The notes beneath the pieces were generated by a model. It saw only the letters and a program-made list of their open reading frames with translations. It ran no database searches and was not told the DNA's origin. DNA of 34,334 nt from Deltaproteobacteria bacterium (lineage in GTDB: Bacteria > Myxococcota_A > Polyangia > Polyangiales > JADJMO01). The DNA is taken from contig JACPFM010000008.1 of assembly GCA_016182965.1 (NCBI GenBank), positions 1 to 34,334 on the forward strand, written 5' to 3'. Below, one piece after another: positions 1 through 9,367 of the stretch. A program made the position numbers and the translations under genes. How positions within the stretch are numbered: the first letter of the stretch is position 1; every line of letters begins with the position of its first letter.

Positions 1-244
1 CCAATCGCGGCCCACGAGCTACTGAATGCCCGAACAGCGCTGTCACAAACAGCAAAATCGTCGCGCGTCACGAAGAAAGATCGGACAAAGTGCGAGCTGC
101 GCGGAACAAACCGACATCGTCGCTACCCCGTGAACGGGTACGCCAACGGTCGTTCCCATCGGCGCGAACTCGAGGCTTAGTTGAACGCCGCGCCTGACCG
201 CATCGCGCCGTCTTATCAACCGCGCCTCGATGCTCATCTCGTGC
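1..244. other. Left edge, no supported gene
   Basis: This stretch is less GC-rich than the rest of the window. Short open frames exist on the minus strand (for example a GTG-started frame from 255 down to 43), but none has a recognisable domain, ribosome binding site or convincing codon bias. I see no hairpin, repeat or RNA gene that I can support. Confidence 0.5.
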
Positions 245-550
245 TCAAGCGACACCGGCTCCGATGATAACGTGAATACCGCTGTCGCACGGAGCCATGG
301 TCACAGCGCTCCCCCGTCCAATGGCGGGCATGACGACGCCAAGAAATGGATGCAGTTTAGGGATGAGAGCGATCCTGCCGGGATCTTGCAGCGCGCCTTC
401 CGAGACGAACGGGGCCAGCTGAATGCCCGCCTCGCCATCGACCGTGAAGCTGAACGTGATTCCATTGACAATCAATCGGCGTGCCCGCGGCGCGAAGTCG
501 TCCTCGGAGTACATCAGCTCAACCACTGTACCTGACTGATTCTTGCTCAT
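245..550 (-). CDS. Small hypothetical protein, 101 aa
   Basis: Not recognised. The translation is balanced rather than Arg/Pro-biased like antisense shadow frames, and has a plausible alternating beta pattern around residues 24-40 (RRLIVNGITFSFTVDGE) and a hydrophobic Gly-rich end (GIHVIIGAGVA). Codons are less G/C-biased at position three than in the neighbours, fitting an acquired or older accessory segment. The ATG overlaps the TGA of another minus-strand frame as ATGA (550-547); the tail of that frame reads AIDSMFADAMVFIK, so translational coupling to a short upstream ORF is possible. No Shine-Dalgarno is visible. The overlapping plus-strand frame 230-535 looks worse in composition. Confidence 0.35.
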   Translation of the reverse strand: MSKNQSGTVVELMYSEDDFAPRARRLIVNGITFSFTVDGEAGIQLAPFVSEGALQDPGRIALIPKLHPFLGVVMPAIGRGSAVTMAPCDSGIHVIIGAGVA

Positions 551-697
551 TTGATGAATACCATGGCATCAGCAAACATTGAATCGATCGCAGCGGCGAA
601 TCCCATTACCTCTGCTGGCTTCGGTGAACGACCAACCGTGCGTGGCTGCCTCAACCTCGAGCGCTGAGGAAGCGGCTCGCGTGCTTTCGCCACGCTT

Positions 698-988
698 CTA
701 CGCGCAGGACGGCAGCGACGAGTACTTCTTCGCTTCGTCTTCCGTGCAGGCGCGCGCGCCGGGGAAGAGGCGGCCGTCGCGGGAGACGTAGACCTTTCCG
801 TCGGTCGTGACGCTGCACGCGGTCGAAGGGGGGCCGGGGCTCTCGAAGCAGGGCTCCGCGAGCAGCGGCAGCAGGCAGTCGCGGGCGGCGTCGACCTGCT
901 GGAACGACGGACGGCAGTCGTGCTCGTCGGGGGCGCATGCAGCGACGGCTAGTGACGCAAGCAGCAGGGCGGCGCGCGAGCAGCTCAT
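698..988 (-). CDS. Small Cys-rich lipoprotein, 96 aa
   Basis: Predicted lipoprotein: MSCSRAALLLASLAVAACAP is a signal peptide with a lipobox (AVAAC) and lipidation Cys18. The mature part is about 79 residues and holds six further cysteines (C25, C38, C47, C58, C81 and C95), probably disulfide-bonded in the envelope. A beta-like stretch DGKVYVSRDGRLFPGARAC follows. The internal ATG at 988 is preferred because upstream codons in the same frame are Arg-rich shadow sequence. Head-to-head with the membrane protein at 1109. Function unknown; no family recognised. Confidence 0.7.
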   Translation of the reverse strand: MSCSRAALLLASLAVAACAPDEHDCRPSFQQVDAARDCLLPLLAEPCFESPGPPSTACSVTTDGKVYVSRDGRLFPGARACTEDEAKKYSSLPSCA

Positions 989-1108
989 GGGCGGGAGCTT
1001 GGACGAGGCCCCGTCGATTGCCCAGTGCGATCGGTCACCGGTTCCGCGATCGCCGGCACGGATTTCGAACGCTTCCCCCTCGAACGACCGAGCGTGGAGG
1101 GCAGTGAG

Positions 1109-1609
1109 ATGGCGGCTCGTCAGAACGAAGTTGGGCGCGCGGTGAAGGGGGCTCTCGTGGGCGGCCTCGTCGGCGGCGCGCTCATGGCGGTCTTCATGAC
1201 GTTGATGAACCTCGTGCAGGGGCAGGACGTCTGGATGGGGTTGAAGGGGCCGGCGGCGCCGTTCATCGGAGACGCGGCGATGCAGCCGGGGTTCGACGGG
1301 AACGTCGTGCTCGGCGCGCTCAGCCATTTCGCGGTGGCGATCGCGTGGGCCATCCCGTTCGCGCTCCTTGGGTTCGGGCTCGCCAAGGGACCGACCGTCG
1401 CGCTCGGCGTCGCGTGGGGCATCCTGGTCTGGCTCGCCATGACGTTCGTCGTGCTGCCGATCGTGGGCCTCGGCGCGATGAAGCCGATGATGCTCACGGC
1501 GCCGATGGCGTTCGAGCACCTGCTCTACGGGCTCGGCCTCGCGGCGGGGTTGCTGCCGTACCAGGTCGTGCACACGGTGCGTGCGCCGCTTCGTTACAGC
1601 ACGCCGTGA
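1109..1609 (+). CDS. Four-helix integral membrane protein, 166 aa
   Basis: Unknown function. Predicted helices lie near residues 12-34 (Gly-rich, GALVGGLVGGALMAVFM), 66-92, 96-120 and 132-155, separated by short loops. The ATG at 1109 is chosen over upstream in-frame starts because GGAGG sits at 1096-1100, eight bases before it, and because the upstream extension is polar and non-membrane. It resembles small DUF-type membrane proteins, but I cannot name the family. The 3' end overlaps the tail of the convergent hydrolase gene by 16 bp. Confidence 0.7.
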   Translation: MAARQNEVGRAVKGALVGGLVGGALMAVFMTLMNLVQGQDVWMGLKGPAAPFIGDAAMQPGFDGNVVLGALSHFAVAIAWAIPFALLGFGLAKGPTVALGVAWGILVWLAMTFVVLPIVGLGAMKPMMLTAPMAFEHLLYGLGLAAGLLPYQVVHTVRAPLRYSTP

Positions 1610-2487
1610 CCGTCGGGCCGCTCGAGGCCGAGGTGCTCGACGAGCAACCGCGCGACCTCGGCGGGCCGGGTCCAATGCATCATGTGCCCGGCGTCGGAGA
1701 TCTCGGCGGTGCGCACGTTCGCGAACGAGGCGACGCGCTCCTGCTCGTCCTCGGGGTGGAACCCGGTCGTGCCGCCGCCGACGCACAGCACCGGCGCGGT
1801 CACGCGACGCGCGTGCGCGCGCCAGCGGTCGACCGAGAACGCGACGGGGCTCCGCGTGCGGTGGAGCGGATCAAACGCCCACCCGTACGTCCCGTCGCCG
1901 AGGGGGCGCGTCAGCTGCTCGGCGCGGCGGCGCAGCACGTCGTCCGGTACGCCGGGATGATTGCTCGACAGACGACGCACGACCTCGTCGTAGGTCAACG
2001 CCTTCTCGGGCTTCGCGTGGATGCGGCGCACGCCCTCGATCCACGCGAGCTCGCGCTCGATGATCAGCTCGTGGCCGAACGACGGCGGGCCGAGGCCCTC
2101 GAGGAGCGCGAGCTTGACGATGCGGTCGGGGTACAGGCCGGCGTACATCGTGGCGACGTTGCCGCCCATCGAGTGCCCCACGAGCGCGAGCTTCGCCAGA
2201 CCGAGCGCATCGACGAGCTCCGCGAGATCGAAGATGTAGTCGGGGAAGTAGTAGTAACCGCCGGCGGGCACCCGATCGGACTCGCCGAAGCCGCGGAGAT
2301 CGGGCGCGATCACCCGGAAGCCCTCGTGAACCAGCGCGGGCGCGACGAGGTCCCACGACCACGCGGCGTCCATGAAGCCGTGGAGCAGCACCACGTCGCC
2401 GCGCGACTCCTCTTCGCGACCCGAAGGCCACTCGAGGACCCGCAGCTCGATCCCCATGCCGCGGACGCGGCGCGAGGTCGGGGTCAT
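1594..2487 (-). CDS. Alpha/beta hydrolase fold protein, 297 aa
   Basis: Alpha/beta hydrolase with the usual order: HG oxyanion motif (LLHGFMD, residues 34-40), APDLRGFGESD (61-71), and nucleophile elbow GHSMGG (104-109, Ser106). The likely catalytic His is in DAGHMMHW near the C-terminus. The expected acidic residue after the strand PVLCVGG is not in its usual place (the loop reads GGTTGFHPEDE), so the acid may have shifted or the activity may be unusual. Last gene of a three-gene minus-strand unit; its ATG overlaps the thioesterase TGA (ATGA at 2487-2484), so it is probably translationally coupled. Substrate unknown; lipid or ester metabolism is a guess from the thioesterase neighbour. Confidence 0.88.
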   Translation of the reverse strand: MTPTSRRVRGMGIELRVLEWPSGREEESRGDVVLLHGFMDAAWSWDLVAPALVHEGFRVIAPDLRGFGESDRVPAGGYYYFPDYIFDLAELVDALGLAKLALVGHSMGGNVATMYAGLYPDRIVKLALLEGLGPPSFGHELIIERELAWIEGVRRIHAKPEKALTYDEVVRRLSSNHPGVPDDVLRRRAEQLTRPLGDGTYGWAFDPLHRTRSPVAFSVDRWRAHARRVTAPVLCVGGGTTGFHPEDEQERVASFANVRTAEISDAGHMMHWTRPAEVARLLVEHLGLERPDGHGVL

Positions 2488-2984
2488 TGCGACTTCGGAT
2501 GTTCGAGGCGGTGCGCGCGCTCGAGGCGGTGGGCGCGGCGCTCCTCGCCGAGCTTCTGGCGACGGCGCAGGTCGTCGGTGTCGAGGAGCAGCGGCGGCAC
2601 CGGGACCGGCTTGCGCGTGGTCTCGTCGATCGCGACGAAGGTGAGCATCGCGCGGACGCAGGGCCAGACCTTCCCCGAGATGGGGTTCTCGCCCTCGACG
2701 ATGACCTCGAGCTCCATGCTGGTTCGGAACGTCGCGTTCACGCGCGCCTGCAGCTTGACCACCTCGCCGACGCGCACCGGCCCCTCGAAGACGAGATCGT
2801 CGACGAAGGCGGTGACGACCAGCTTCTGCGCGTGGCGCTGCGCGCAGATGGCGCCGCAGACGTCGATCCACGACATGATGCTGCCGCCGAACACCGTGCC
2901 GAGGGCGTTGGCGTGGCCGGGCAGGACGTGCTCCGTCATCGTGGTGACGGAGCGCTCGAAGGAACGGGGGGTGAGGTCGCTCAT
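2484..2984 (-). CDS. Hotdog-fold acyl-CoA thioesterase, 166 aa
   Basis: Acyl-CoA thioesterase of the YciA/BFIT-like hotdog family, expected to hydrolyse acyl-CoA to free acid and CoA in the cytoplasm. The signature is clear: HANALGTVFGGSIMSWID with the family Gly-Gly and the Asp of WID (residue 41), then CAQRHA. The second half of the hotdog sheet is present (PVRVGEVVKLQARVN, FVAIDE). Length is normal for a single hotdog domain plus a charged tail. That tail contains a short duplication (AHRLERAHRLEH) from a near-perfect 18-bp tandem repeat near 2510-2545. Start and stop overlap both neighbours as ATGA, so it is the middle cistron of a coupled operon. Confidence 0.9.
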   Translation of the reverse strand: MSDLTPRSFERSVTTMTEHVLPGHANALGTVFGGSIMSWIDVCGAICAQRHAQKLVVTAFVDDLVFEGPVRVGEVVKLQARVNATFRTSMELEVIVEGENPISGKVWPCVRAMLTFVAIDETTRKPVPVPPLLLDTDDLRRRQKLGEERRAHRLERAHRLEHPKSQ

Positions 2985-4720
2985 CGGTTGGGGAGGCCGC
3001 GGAGCCAACCCTGGAGCAGCGTGCGCTGCGCAGGCGTGGCGCCCTCGGCGAGGGTGATTCTCACCCGATCCGCGGGCGGCGCGTCCAGCGTCACCGACAT
3101 TTTTCTCATCACCCCGTCGCGCGCGACCTCGACGTCGACCGTGGTGTCGGGCAGGCGACCGGCCATCGCCGAGTCGAGCTTGCCGCCTTCGACGCGGCGA
3201 TCGCCGATGGCGACGATCTCGTCGCCGGCGTCGATCCCGGCGCGGTGCGCGGGGCGGCCGCGGAGCACCGAGGCGACGATCGCGCGGCCGTCGCCGCTGC
3301 GCAGGCGCACGCCGAGCGCGCCGCGTCGCCGGCCGGTGTCGCGACGGAGCGCGAGGCCGATCTTCGCGAACACCGCGTCGATCGGGAGCTCGCGGCGCCC
3401 TTCGACCCACGGGTCGAGGACGTCGCGCATCGACGAACCGGCGACGCGCTCGAACACGGCGGCGAACCCGTCCTCGGGGACCGGGCGGCTCTCGCGGCCG
3501 TAGGCGCGCCACAGCTCGTCGAGCACGTGGTCGAGCCCCCGCTGCCCGCCGGTGCGCGTGCGCAGCTCGACGTCGAGGAGCGCGCAGACGATCTCGCCCT
3601 TGAGGTAGTAGCTGACGGTGCTGTTCACGGTGTTCTCGTCGGCGCGATAGAGCTTGATCCACGCGTCGAACGAGGCCTCGGCGGCCGACTGCAGCATGCG
3701 ACCGGGCGTGTCTTCGAGGCGCCCGATCTCCTCGCCGAGGTGATCGAGGTACTCGTCGACGCTGCACAGCCCCGCCATCCGCAGGATGCGCCAGTCGAAG
3801 TACGAGGTCGCGCCCTCGAACCACCACAGCGTCTTGGTGTAGTTCTCGACCTCGTAGCGGTACGGGGTGAGGCCCTCGGGGCGGATGCGCTTGATGTTCC
3901 AGAGGTGGAGGACCTCGTGCGCGACGAGCGACATCGCGTCGAGGTAGCCGCGACGATCGTCGAACGCGCTCGGCGGCATGGTGAGCGCCGTCGACGACTC
4001 GTGCTCGAGGCCGCCGCGCGCGCGCGGGCTCATCAGCCAGATGAAGGTGTAGTCGTCGTAGGGGAGGCCGCCGAGCATCGCCGCCTCGGTCTCGATGATC
4101 GCCTTGGTGTCGCGCGCGATCTCGTCCCAGTTGGCGTTGGGCGCGTCGCCCCAGATGGCGAAGGTGTGCCGCTTGCCGAGCACCTCGAAGGTGCGCTCGA
4201 CGTGGCCGACGTGGATCGGCGAGTCCACGAGGTGATCGAAGTCGCGCGCGACCAGCACGCGCGGGTTGGTGCCGGCGCGCGGCAAGGCGCTTCCGACCTT
4301 CCACTCCTCCGGCAGATCGAGGTGGACCTCGGCGCCCTCGCTCGGCGCGTGGGACGCGAACATGAAGGTGGCCGCGCCGTTGATGAACACGTGCGACGCG
4401 TCGACGTGATTGGTGCGGACCGACAGATCGTTGCAGTACAGCTCGTAGCCGACGGTGACCTCGCTCGCGCCGCCGTGCGCGATCGACCACGCGTTCTTGC
4501 GGAGCTTGCTCGCCGTCAGCTCGGAGCTCGCCGCAGAGGCGCGCAGGCCCTCGACGCAGCGGCTGTATTCGCGCACGAGATAGCTGCCGGGCGTCCACAC
4601 CGGCATCGCGACGATCAGCGGATCGGGCAGCGTCGCGCCAGGCTCGGCGGTGAAGGTGGAGGTCACCGTGAGCAGGTGGCCGTGGGGGTCCGTGAGGGCG
4701 ACTTTGTGGCGGACCGACAT
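2981..4720 (-). CDS. M61-family peptidase with C-terminal PDZ domain, 579 aa
   Basis: Metallopeptidase of the M61 (glycyl aminopeptidase-like) family. The zinc motif HEVLH is at residues 268-272, preceded by the family motif GGLEHESS (236-243) and followed by WWFEGATSYF (299-308), which carries the third zinc ligand (Glu302). The N-terminal beta domain contains MPVWTPGSYLVREYSR, typical of M61. A PDZ-like domain lies around residues 470-560 (GVRLRSGDG, GIDAGDEIVAIGDRRV) and probably binds substrate. No signal peptide is seen, so it may be cytoplasmic. First gene of the minus-strand operon, with a TAGCCT -10-like hexamer ending 10 nt before the ATG. Its TGA overlaps the thioesterase ATG. Confidence 0.93.
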   Translation of the reverse strand: MSVRHKVALTDPHGHLLTVTSTFTAEPGATLPDPLIVAMPVWTPGSYLVREYSRCVEGLRASAASSELTASKLRKNAWSIAHGGASEVTVGYELYCNDLSVRTNHVDASHVFINGAATFMFASHAPSEGAEVHLDLPEEWKVGSALPRAGTNPRVLVARDFDHLVDSPIHVGHVERTFEVLGKRHTFAIWGDAPNANWDEIARDTKAIIETEAAMLGGLPYDDYTFIWLMSPRARGGLEHESSTALTMPPSAFDDRRGYLDAMSLVAHEVLHLWNIKRIRPEGLTPYRYEVENYTKTLWWFEGATSYFDWRILRMAGLCSVDEYLDHLGEEIGRLEDTPGRMLQSAAEASFDAWIKLYRADENTVNSTVSYYLKGEIVCALLDVELRTRTGGQRGLDHVLDELWRAYGRESRPVPEDGFAAVFERVAGSSMRDVLDPWVEGRRELPIDAVFAKIGLALRRDTGRRRGALGVRLRSGDGRAIVASVLRGRPAHRAGIDAGDEIVAIGDRRVEGGKLDSAMAGRLPDTTVDVEVARDGVMRKMSVTLDAPPADRVRITLAEGATPAQRTLLQGWLRGLPNR

Positions 4721-4730
4721 CGGTCGACTC

Positions 4731-4736
4731 AGGCTA
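4731..4736 (-). promoter_or_regulatory. TAGCCT -10-like hexamer before M61 peptidase
   Basis: On the minus strand TAGCCT ends 10 nt before the ATG at 4720. It matches the TANNNT pattern seen before many genes here and would give a leader of only a few bases. No convincing -35 is visible. Confidence 0.35.
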
Positions 4737-4767
4737 GGGCCGCCCAGGGCGACCTGCCAGGAAGCGG

Positions 4768-4807
4768 AGGTGCGCCTCGGCCGGTTTATCCGAAGGTGCG
4801 CCTCGGC
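4768..4807. repeat. 14-bp direct repeat in divergent promoter region
   Basis: AGGTGCGCCTCGGC occurs at 4768-4781 and again at 4794-4807, a 26-bp period, between the divergent M61 operon and the kinase gene. The second copy ends 12 bp before the kinase TAGACT hexamer, where an activator or repressor could bind. Seen directly; the operator role is inference. Confidence 0.4.
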
Positions 4808-4819
4808 AGCTTTCTCTAG

Positions 4820-4825
4820 TAGACT
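4820..4825 (+). promoter_or_regulatory. TAGACT -10-like hexamer, leaderless position
   Basis: TAGACT is followed by six bases and then the GTG start at 4832. That spacing would put transcription start at or next to the start codon. No Shine-Dalgarno is present, consistent with a leaderless mRNA. Confidence 0.4.
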
Positions 4826-4831
4826 CTCGGG

Positions 4832-6721
<1,890 letters not shown>

Positions 6722-6724
6722 CGC

Positions 6725-7873
6725 TCAGCGCGCGCGCAGCCACTCGGCCATCGGCCGCCACACCGCCTGCTCGGCCTGCGAGCCGGCAACGACGCCGATG
6801 TGCCCGCCGGGGACCTCGCGGAACTCGAGGTCGCGCGAGCCGAGGTGCTCGAGGATCGCGCGGGTGGCGCTGAGCGTGGCGATGTCGTCGGTCTTGCCGG
6901 CGAAGGCGAGGACCGGGCACTCGATCGCCTTCAGGTCGACGCGCTTGTCGCCGAAGGTGAGCTCGCCGCGACGCATCTTGTCGCCGGCGGCGAGCTCCTT
7001 GACCATCTGCTTGAACGCCTCGCGCGGGTAGGGGATGAAGTCGCTGCCCCACGCGCTGATGCTGTCGAACCCGCGCAGGAACTCGTAGTCCCAGAGGTTG
7101 GTCACGAGATCGACGTAGCGGGTGAGCATCTTCGGGCCGCCGAGCAGCTTGAACCCGAGCTCCACCAGCTCGCTCGGGACGTTGCCCATCACGTCCATCA
7201 CCGGATCGATCACCTTGCCGCCGAGCACCGAGAGGAACGAGATGATCCCCATCTCGTCGAAGGCGACCGGCGAGCCGATGGTGACGAGGTTCTTGATGCG
7301 CCGATCGCGGTGCGCGCCGAGGTGCAACATGCCGAAGATGCCGCCCATGCAGTAGCCGGCGATGCTCACCTGCGGCCTGCCCGAGTGGCGCAGCGCCTCG
7401 TCGATGCAGGTCGGCACGTAGTCGAGCACGTAGTCGTCGAGGCGGACCTCCTCGTCGTCCTCGTCGGGCACGCCGAAGTCGACGACGTAGACGTCGAAGC
7501 CCTCCTTGCGGAGCGTGCGCACCATCGAGTGGTCGGGGCGCAGGTCGAAGATGTACGGCCGCACCATGAGCGGCGGGACGAGCACGATGGGCGTCGGGTG
7601 CAGCTCGAGCCCGTGGCTCACGCGCTCGGTGCCGATCTCGAACTCGAACGGCTCGAGCGGCAGCACGTGGTGCAGGGCGAGCTTGCCGCGCTGGAACACC
7701 GTCTCCTTGCGCGCGGTGCCGCGCTGCGCGCGGGACACGCCGTCGGTCGCGTAGACGAAGCCGTGGACGGCGGAGAGGACCATCCGGTCGACCGCGAGGC
7801 GCGCGAGACCGAGCGGTCCGCCGCGGCGACGGCGCTGGGAGTGCGTACGGGGCTCGACGGGGAAATCCGACAT
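6725..7873 (-). CDS. Class III-like PHA synthase / PhaC-type hydrolase, 382 aa
   Basis: PhaC-type alpha/beta hydrolase, which would polymerise hydroxyacyl-CoA into polyhydroxyalkanoate. The lipase-like box carries Cys rather than Ser: GYCMGG at 173-178 (Cys175). The other triad residues fit: Asp in GKTDD (326-330) and His358 in PGGHIG. The N-terminal core contains VPPLMVRPYIFDLRP, a PhaC hallmark region. Length is near class III PhaC (about 350-400 aa), which normally needs a PhaE partner; none is adjacent. The ATG at 7873 is preferred over the one at 7894 because a TACTTT -10-like hexamer lies between them. Could instead be a PhaC-related hydrolase without polymerase activity. Confidence 0.85.
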   Translation of the reverse strand: MSDFPVEPRTHSQRRRRGGPLGLARLAVDRMVLSAVHGFVYATDGVSRAQRGTARKETVFQRGKLALHHVLPLEPFEFEIGTERVSHGLELHPTPIVLVPPLMVRPYIFDLRPDHSMVRTLRKEGFDVYVVDFGVPDEDDEEVRLDDYVLDYVPTCIDEALRHSGRPQVSIAGYCMGGIFGMLHLGAHRDRRIKNLVTIGSPVAFDEMGIISFLSVLGGKVIDPVMDVMGNVPSELVELGFKLLGGPKMLTRYVDLVTNLWDYEFLRGFDSISAWGSDFIPYPREAFKQMVKELAAGDKMRRGELTFGDKRVDLKAIECPVLAFAGKTDDIATLSATRAILEHLGSRDLEFREVPGGHIGVVAGSQAEQAVWRPMAEWLRAR

Positions 7874-7884
7874 GCGCGTGGGTG

Positions 7885-7890
7885 AAAGTA
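7885..7890 (-). promoter_or_regulatory. TACTTT -10-like hexamer before PhaC-like gene
   Basis: TACTTT on the minus strand ends 11 nt before the ATG at 7873. The same hexamer stands 7 nt before the ATG at 25429. Its position argues that the upstream in-frame ATG at 7894 is not used. Confidence 0.35.
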
Positions 7891-7959
7891 GCATGTCACG
7901 CCTGATCGCCGCGCTGCGCGGGGACGGGCGGTGCCCGATTGTGCGACACTGACGCGGCC

Positions 7960-8496
7960 ATGCGCGCCCTCCTCGCGGTCGCGGTCGTCCTCGTCGCCTG
8001 CGGTGCCAAGGAGGACGCGGCGCCCGTGGACGCGGCGGGCGAGGTCGGCGATTCGTCGTCCGCGTCGGAGGTGCCGGCCGACGACGCGCCCTCCGTCGAG
8101 ACGGCGCCGCCGAAGTGCCCGGCGCACCGGGTGATCGACTGCGGCGGCAAGGGCGAGTGCCCGCTCGGCACCATGTGCACCGTGCGCACGAAGCCGACGG
8201 CGTTCATGGAGACGGCGGTGCCGCCGGACAGCTGGGCGCCGAGCGACGCGGTCTCCGATACTCCCGCCGGTCCCGATTCGGCCGATGCGAGCGACACGCC
8301 GGATGGCAGCGGCGGCCCGCTGGTGATCGGCGGCGGCGTCTGCGAGCCGGTGCCGCTCACGTGCCTCTACATGTGCCCGTCGAGCGACTGCGTGTGCGCC
8401 GCGTGGGGCATCAGCGACGAGTGCGTGGTCGACCCGGATCGCAGCTGCCGCGAAGACGGCGCGATCGTGCCGGTCGTCTACTGCGCGCTCCGGTGA
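7960..8496 (+). CDS. Cys-rich lipoprotein of unknown function, 178 aa
   Basis: Predicted lipoprotein: signal MRALLAVAVVLVACGAKED with lipobox LVAC (Cys14). Residues 15-50 are an acidic Ala/Asp/Ser linker. Residues 54-178 hold two cysteine clusters (CPAHRVIDCGGKGECPLGTMC and a second from CEPVPLTCLYMCPSSDCVC to the end), separated by a low-complexity Asp/Ser/Pro linker. The pattern suggests a small disulfide-rich envelope domain, as in many myxobacterial lipoproteins with 'CGGKGECPxGxxC' repeats. Start chosen at the ATG beginning the signal peptide; a TTG frame extends 7 codons further. Convergent with the TPR gene, 18 bp apart. Confidence 0.8.
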   Translation: MRALLAVAVVLVACGAKEDAAPVDAAGEVGDSSSASEVPADDAPSVETAPPKCPAHRVIDCGGKGECPLGTMCTVRTKPTAFMETAVPPDSWAPSDAVSDTPAGPDSADASDTPDGSGGPLVIGGGVCEPVPLTCLYMCPSSDCVCAAWGISDECVVDPDRSCREDGAIVPVVYCALR

Positions 8497-8514
8497 GTCG
8501 GCGCGCGCGCGGCG

Positions 8515-9279
8515 TCACTTCGCGGTCGACGCCTTGATGTTCGGATCGATCCCGAGCTCCTTCTGGCGCTTGATGATCGCTTCTTTGACCTTCGCGTACT
8601 CGTTGATCGACTTGTCGTAGGCTTCGAGCTTGGCCTGCCGCTCGACCGCGCTGCCGGGGTAGACCTTGATGGCCATCGGCGGGTTGTCGCCGGAGCCCTC
8701 GGGGAAGGGCTGATCGGGGTTGGCCTTGGCGAAGTCCTCGTAGGCCTTCCACGCGCCGCGCGCCTCTTCGCTCTTCTTGAGCGCCTCCTTCACCGTGGCG
8801 GTGAGGAACAGCGCCTTGCCGAGGTAGTTGGTGAACGCCTTGTCGGCCTTGGCGCGGTTGACACCTTGCACGAGCGCCTCTTCGGACGCGGCGTAGTCGC
8901 CCTTCTGGTAGAACGCACCGCCGAGCAGCACGTGGCCCTCGGGGCGGTTCGGGTCGACGGTGATCGCCTTGCGGTAGAGCGCGATGGCGTCGTCGAGCTG
9001 GCCGCCGGCGACCCCCGCGGCGAACGCCTTGTCGGCCTCGATGAGCTGCTTGTCGTACTCGGTGATGCCCTTGGCGACGCCGGGCTTGTCGTCCTTCTTG
9101 TCGGCCTTCTCGGAGGGGGCCTTCTCGGCCTTGTCGTCCTTCTTCTTGTCGGCCTTCTTCGCGGGCTTCTCGGCCTTCCCGGGCTTGCCCTCGGTCTTGT
9201 CCTGGGCGGTTGCGACCTGGGCGGCGCCGAGCGCGGCGAGCACGGCGAGCACGAGGGACACGCGGCGGAGGCTGTGCAT
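8515..9279 (-). CDS. Periplasmic TPR protein with Lys/Asp-rich linker, 254 aa
   Basis: Signal peptide (MHSLRRVSLVLAVLAALGAA then QVATA, likely cut before QDK) directs export. Residues 27-68 are a Lys/Ala/Asp/Glu low-complexity linker (AEKPAKKADKKKDDKAEK). Residues about 75-190 are TPR-like: LDDAIALYRKAITVDPNRPEGHVLLGGAFYQKGDYAASEEAL, split here only for description, shows the classic A-Y-P pattern. The tail is helical and charged. Probably a scaffold in the envelope; partner unknown. A TATCCT hexamer ends 9 nt before the ATG, with no Shine-Dalgarno. Divergent from the methyltransferase at 9368. Confidence 0.82.
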   Translation of the reverse strand: MHSLRRVSLVLAVLAALGAAQVATAQDKTEGKPGKAEKPAKKADKKKDDKAEKAPSEKADKKDDKPGVAKGITEYDKQLIEADKAFAAGVAGGQLDDAIALYRKAITVDPNRPEGHVLLGGAFYQKGDYAASEEALVQGVNRAKADKAFTNYLGKALFLTATVKEALKKSEEARGAWKAYEDFAKANPDQPFPEGSGDNPPMAIKVYPGSAVERQAKLEAYDKSINEYAKVKEAIIKRQKELGIDPNIKASTAK

Positions 9280-9288
9280 CGTTCGGGG

Positions 9289-9294
9289 AGGATA
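9289..9294 (-). promoter_or_regulatory. TATCCT -10-like hexamer before TPR gene
   Basis: TATCCT on the minus strand ends 9 nt before the ATG at 9279. It fits the window-wide short-leader pattern. Confidence 0.35.
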
Positions 9295-9355
9295 ACTCGG
9301 ATCGAGCGACCGCTACACCCCCCGTCCGTCCAGTAGCGCGCCCGCCGCGTCGGGG

Positions 9356-9361
9356 TAGGTT
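9356..9361 (+). promoter_or_regulatory. TAGGTT -10-like hexamer, leaderless position
   Basis: TAGGTT is followed by six bases and then the methyltransferase ATG at 9368, the spacing expected for a leaderless transcript. No Shine-Dalgarno is seen. Confidence 0.4.
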
Positions 9362-9367
9362 CGGCCG

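Noticed and set aside
43..255. 70-aa minus-strand frame at the left edge
   Set aside because: No ribosome binding site, no motif, and the tail is an irregular Cys/Phe-rich string.
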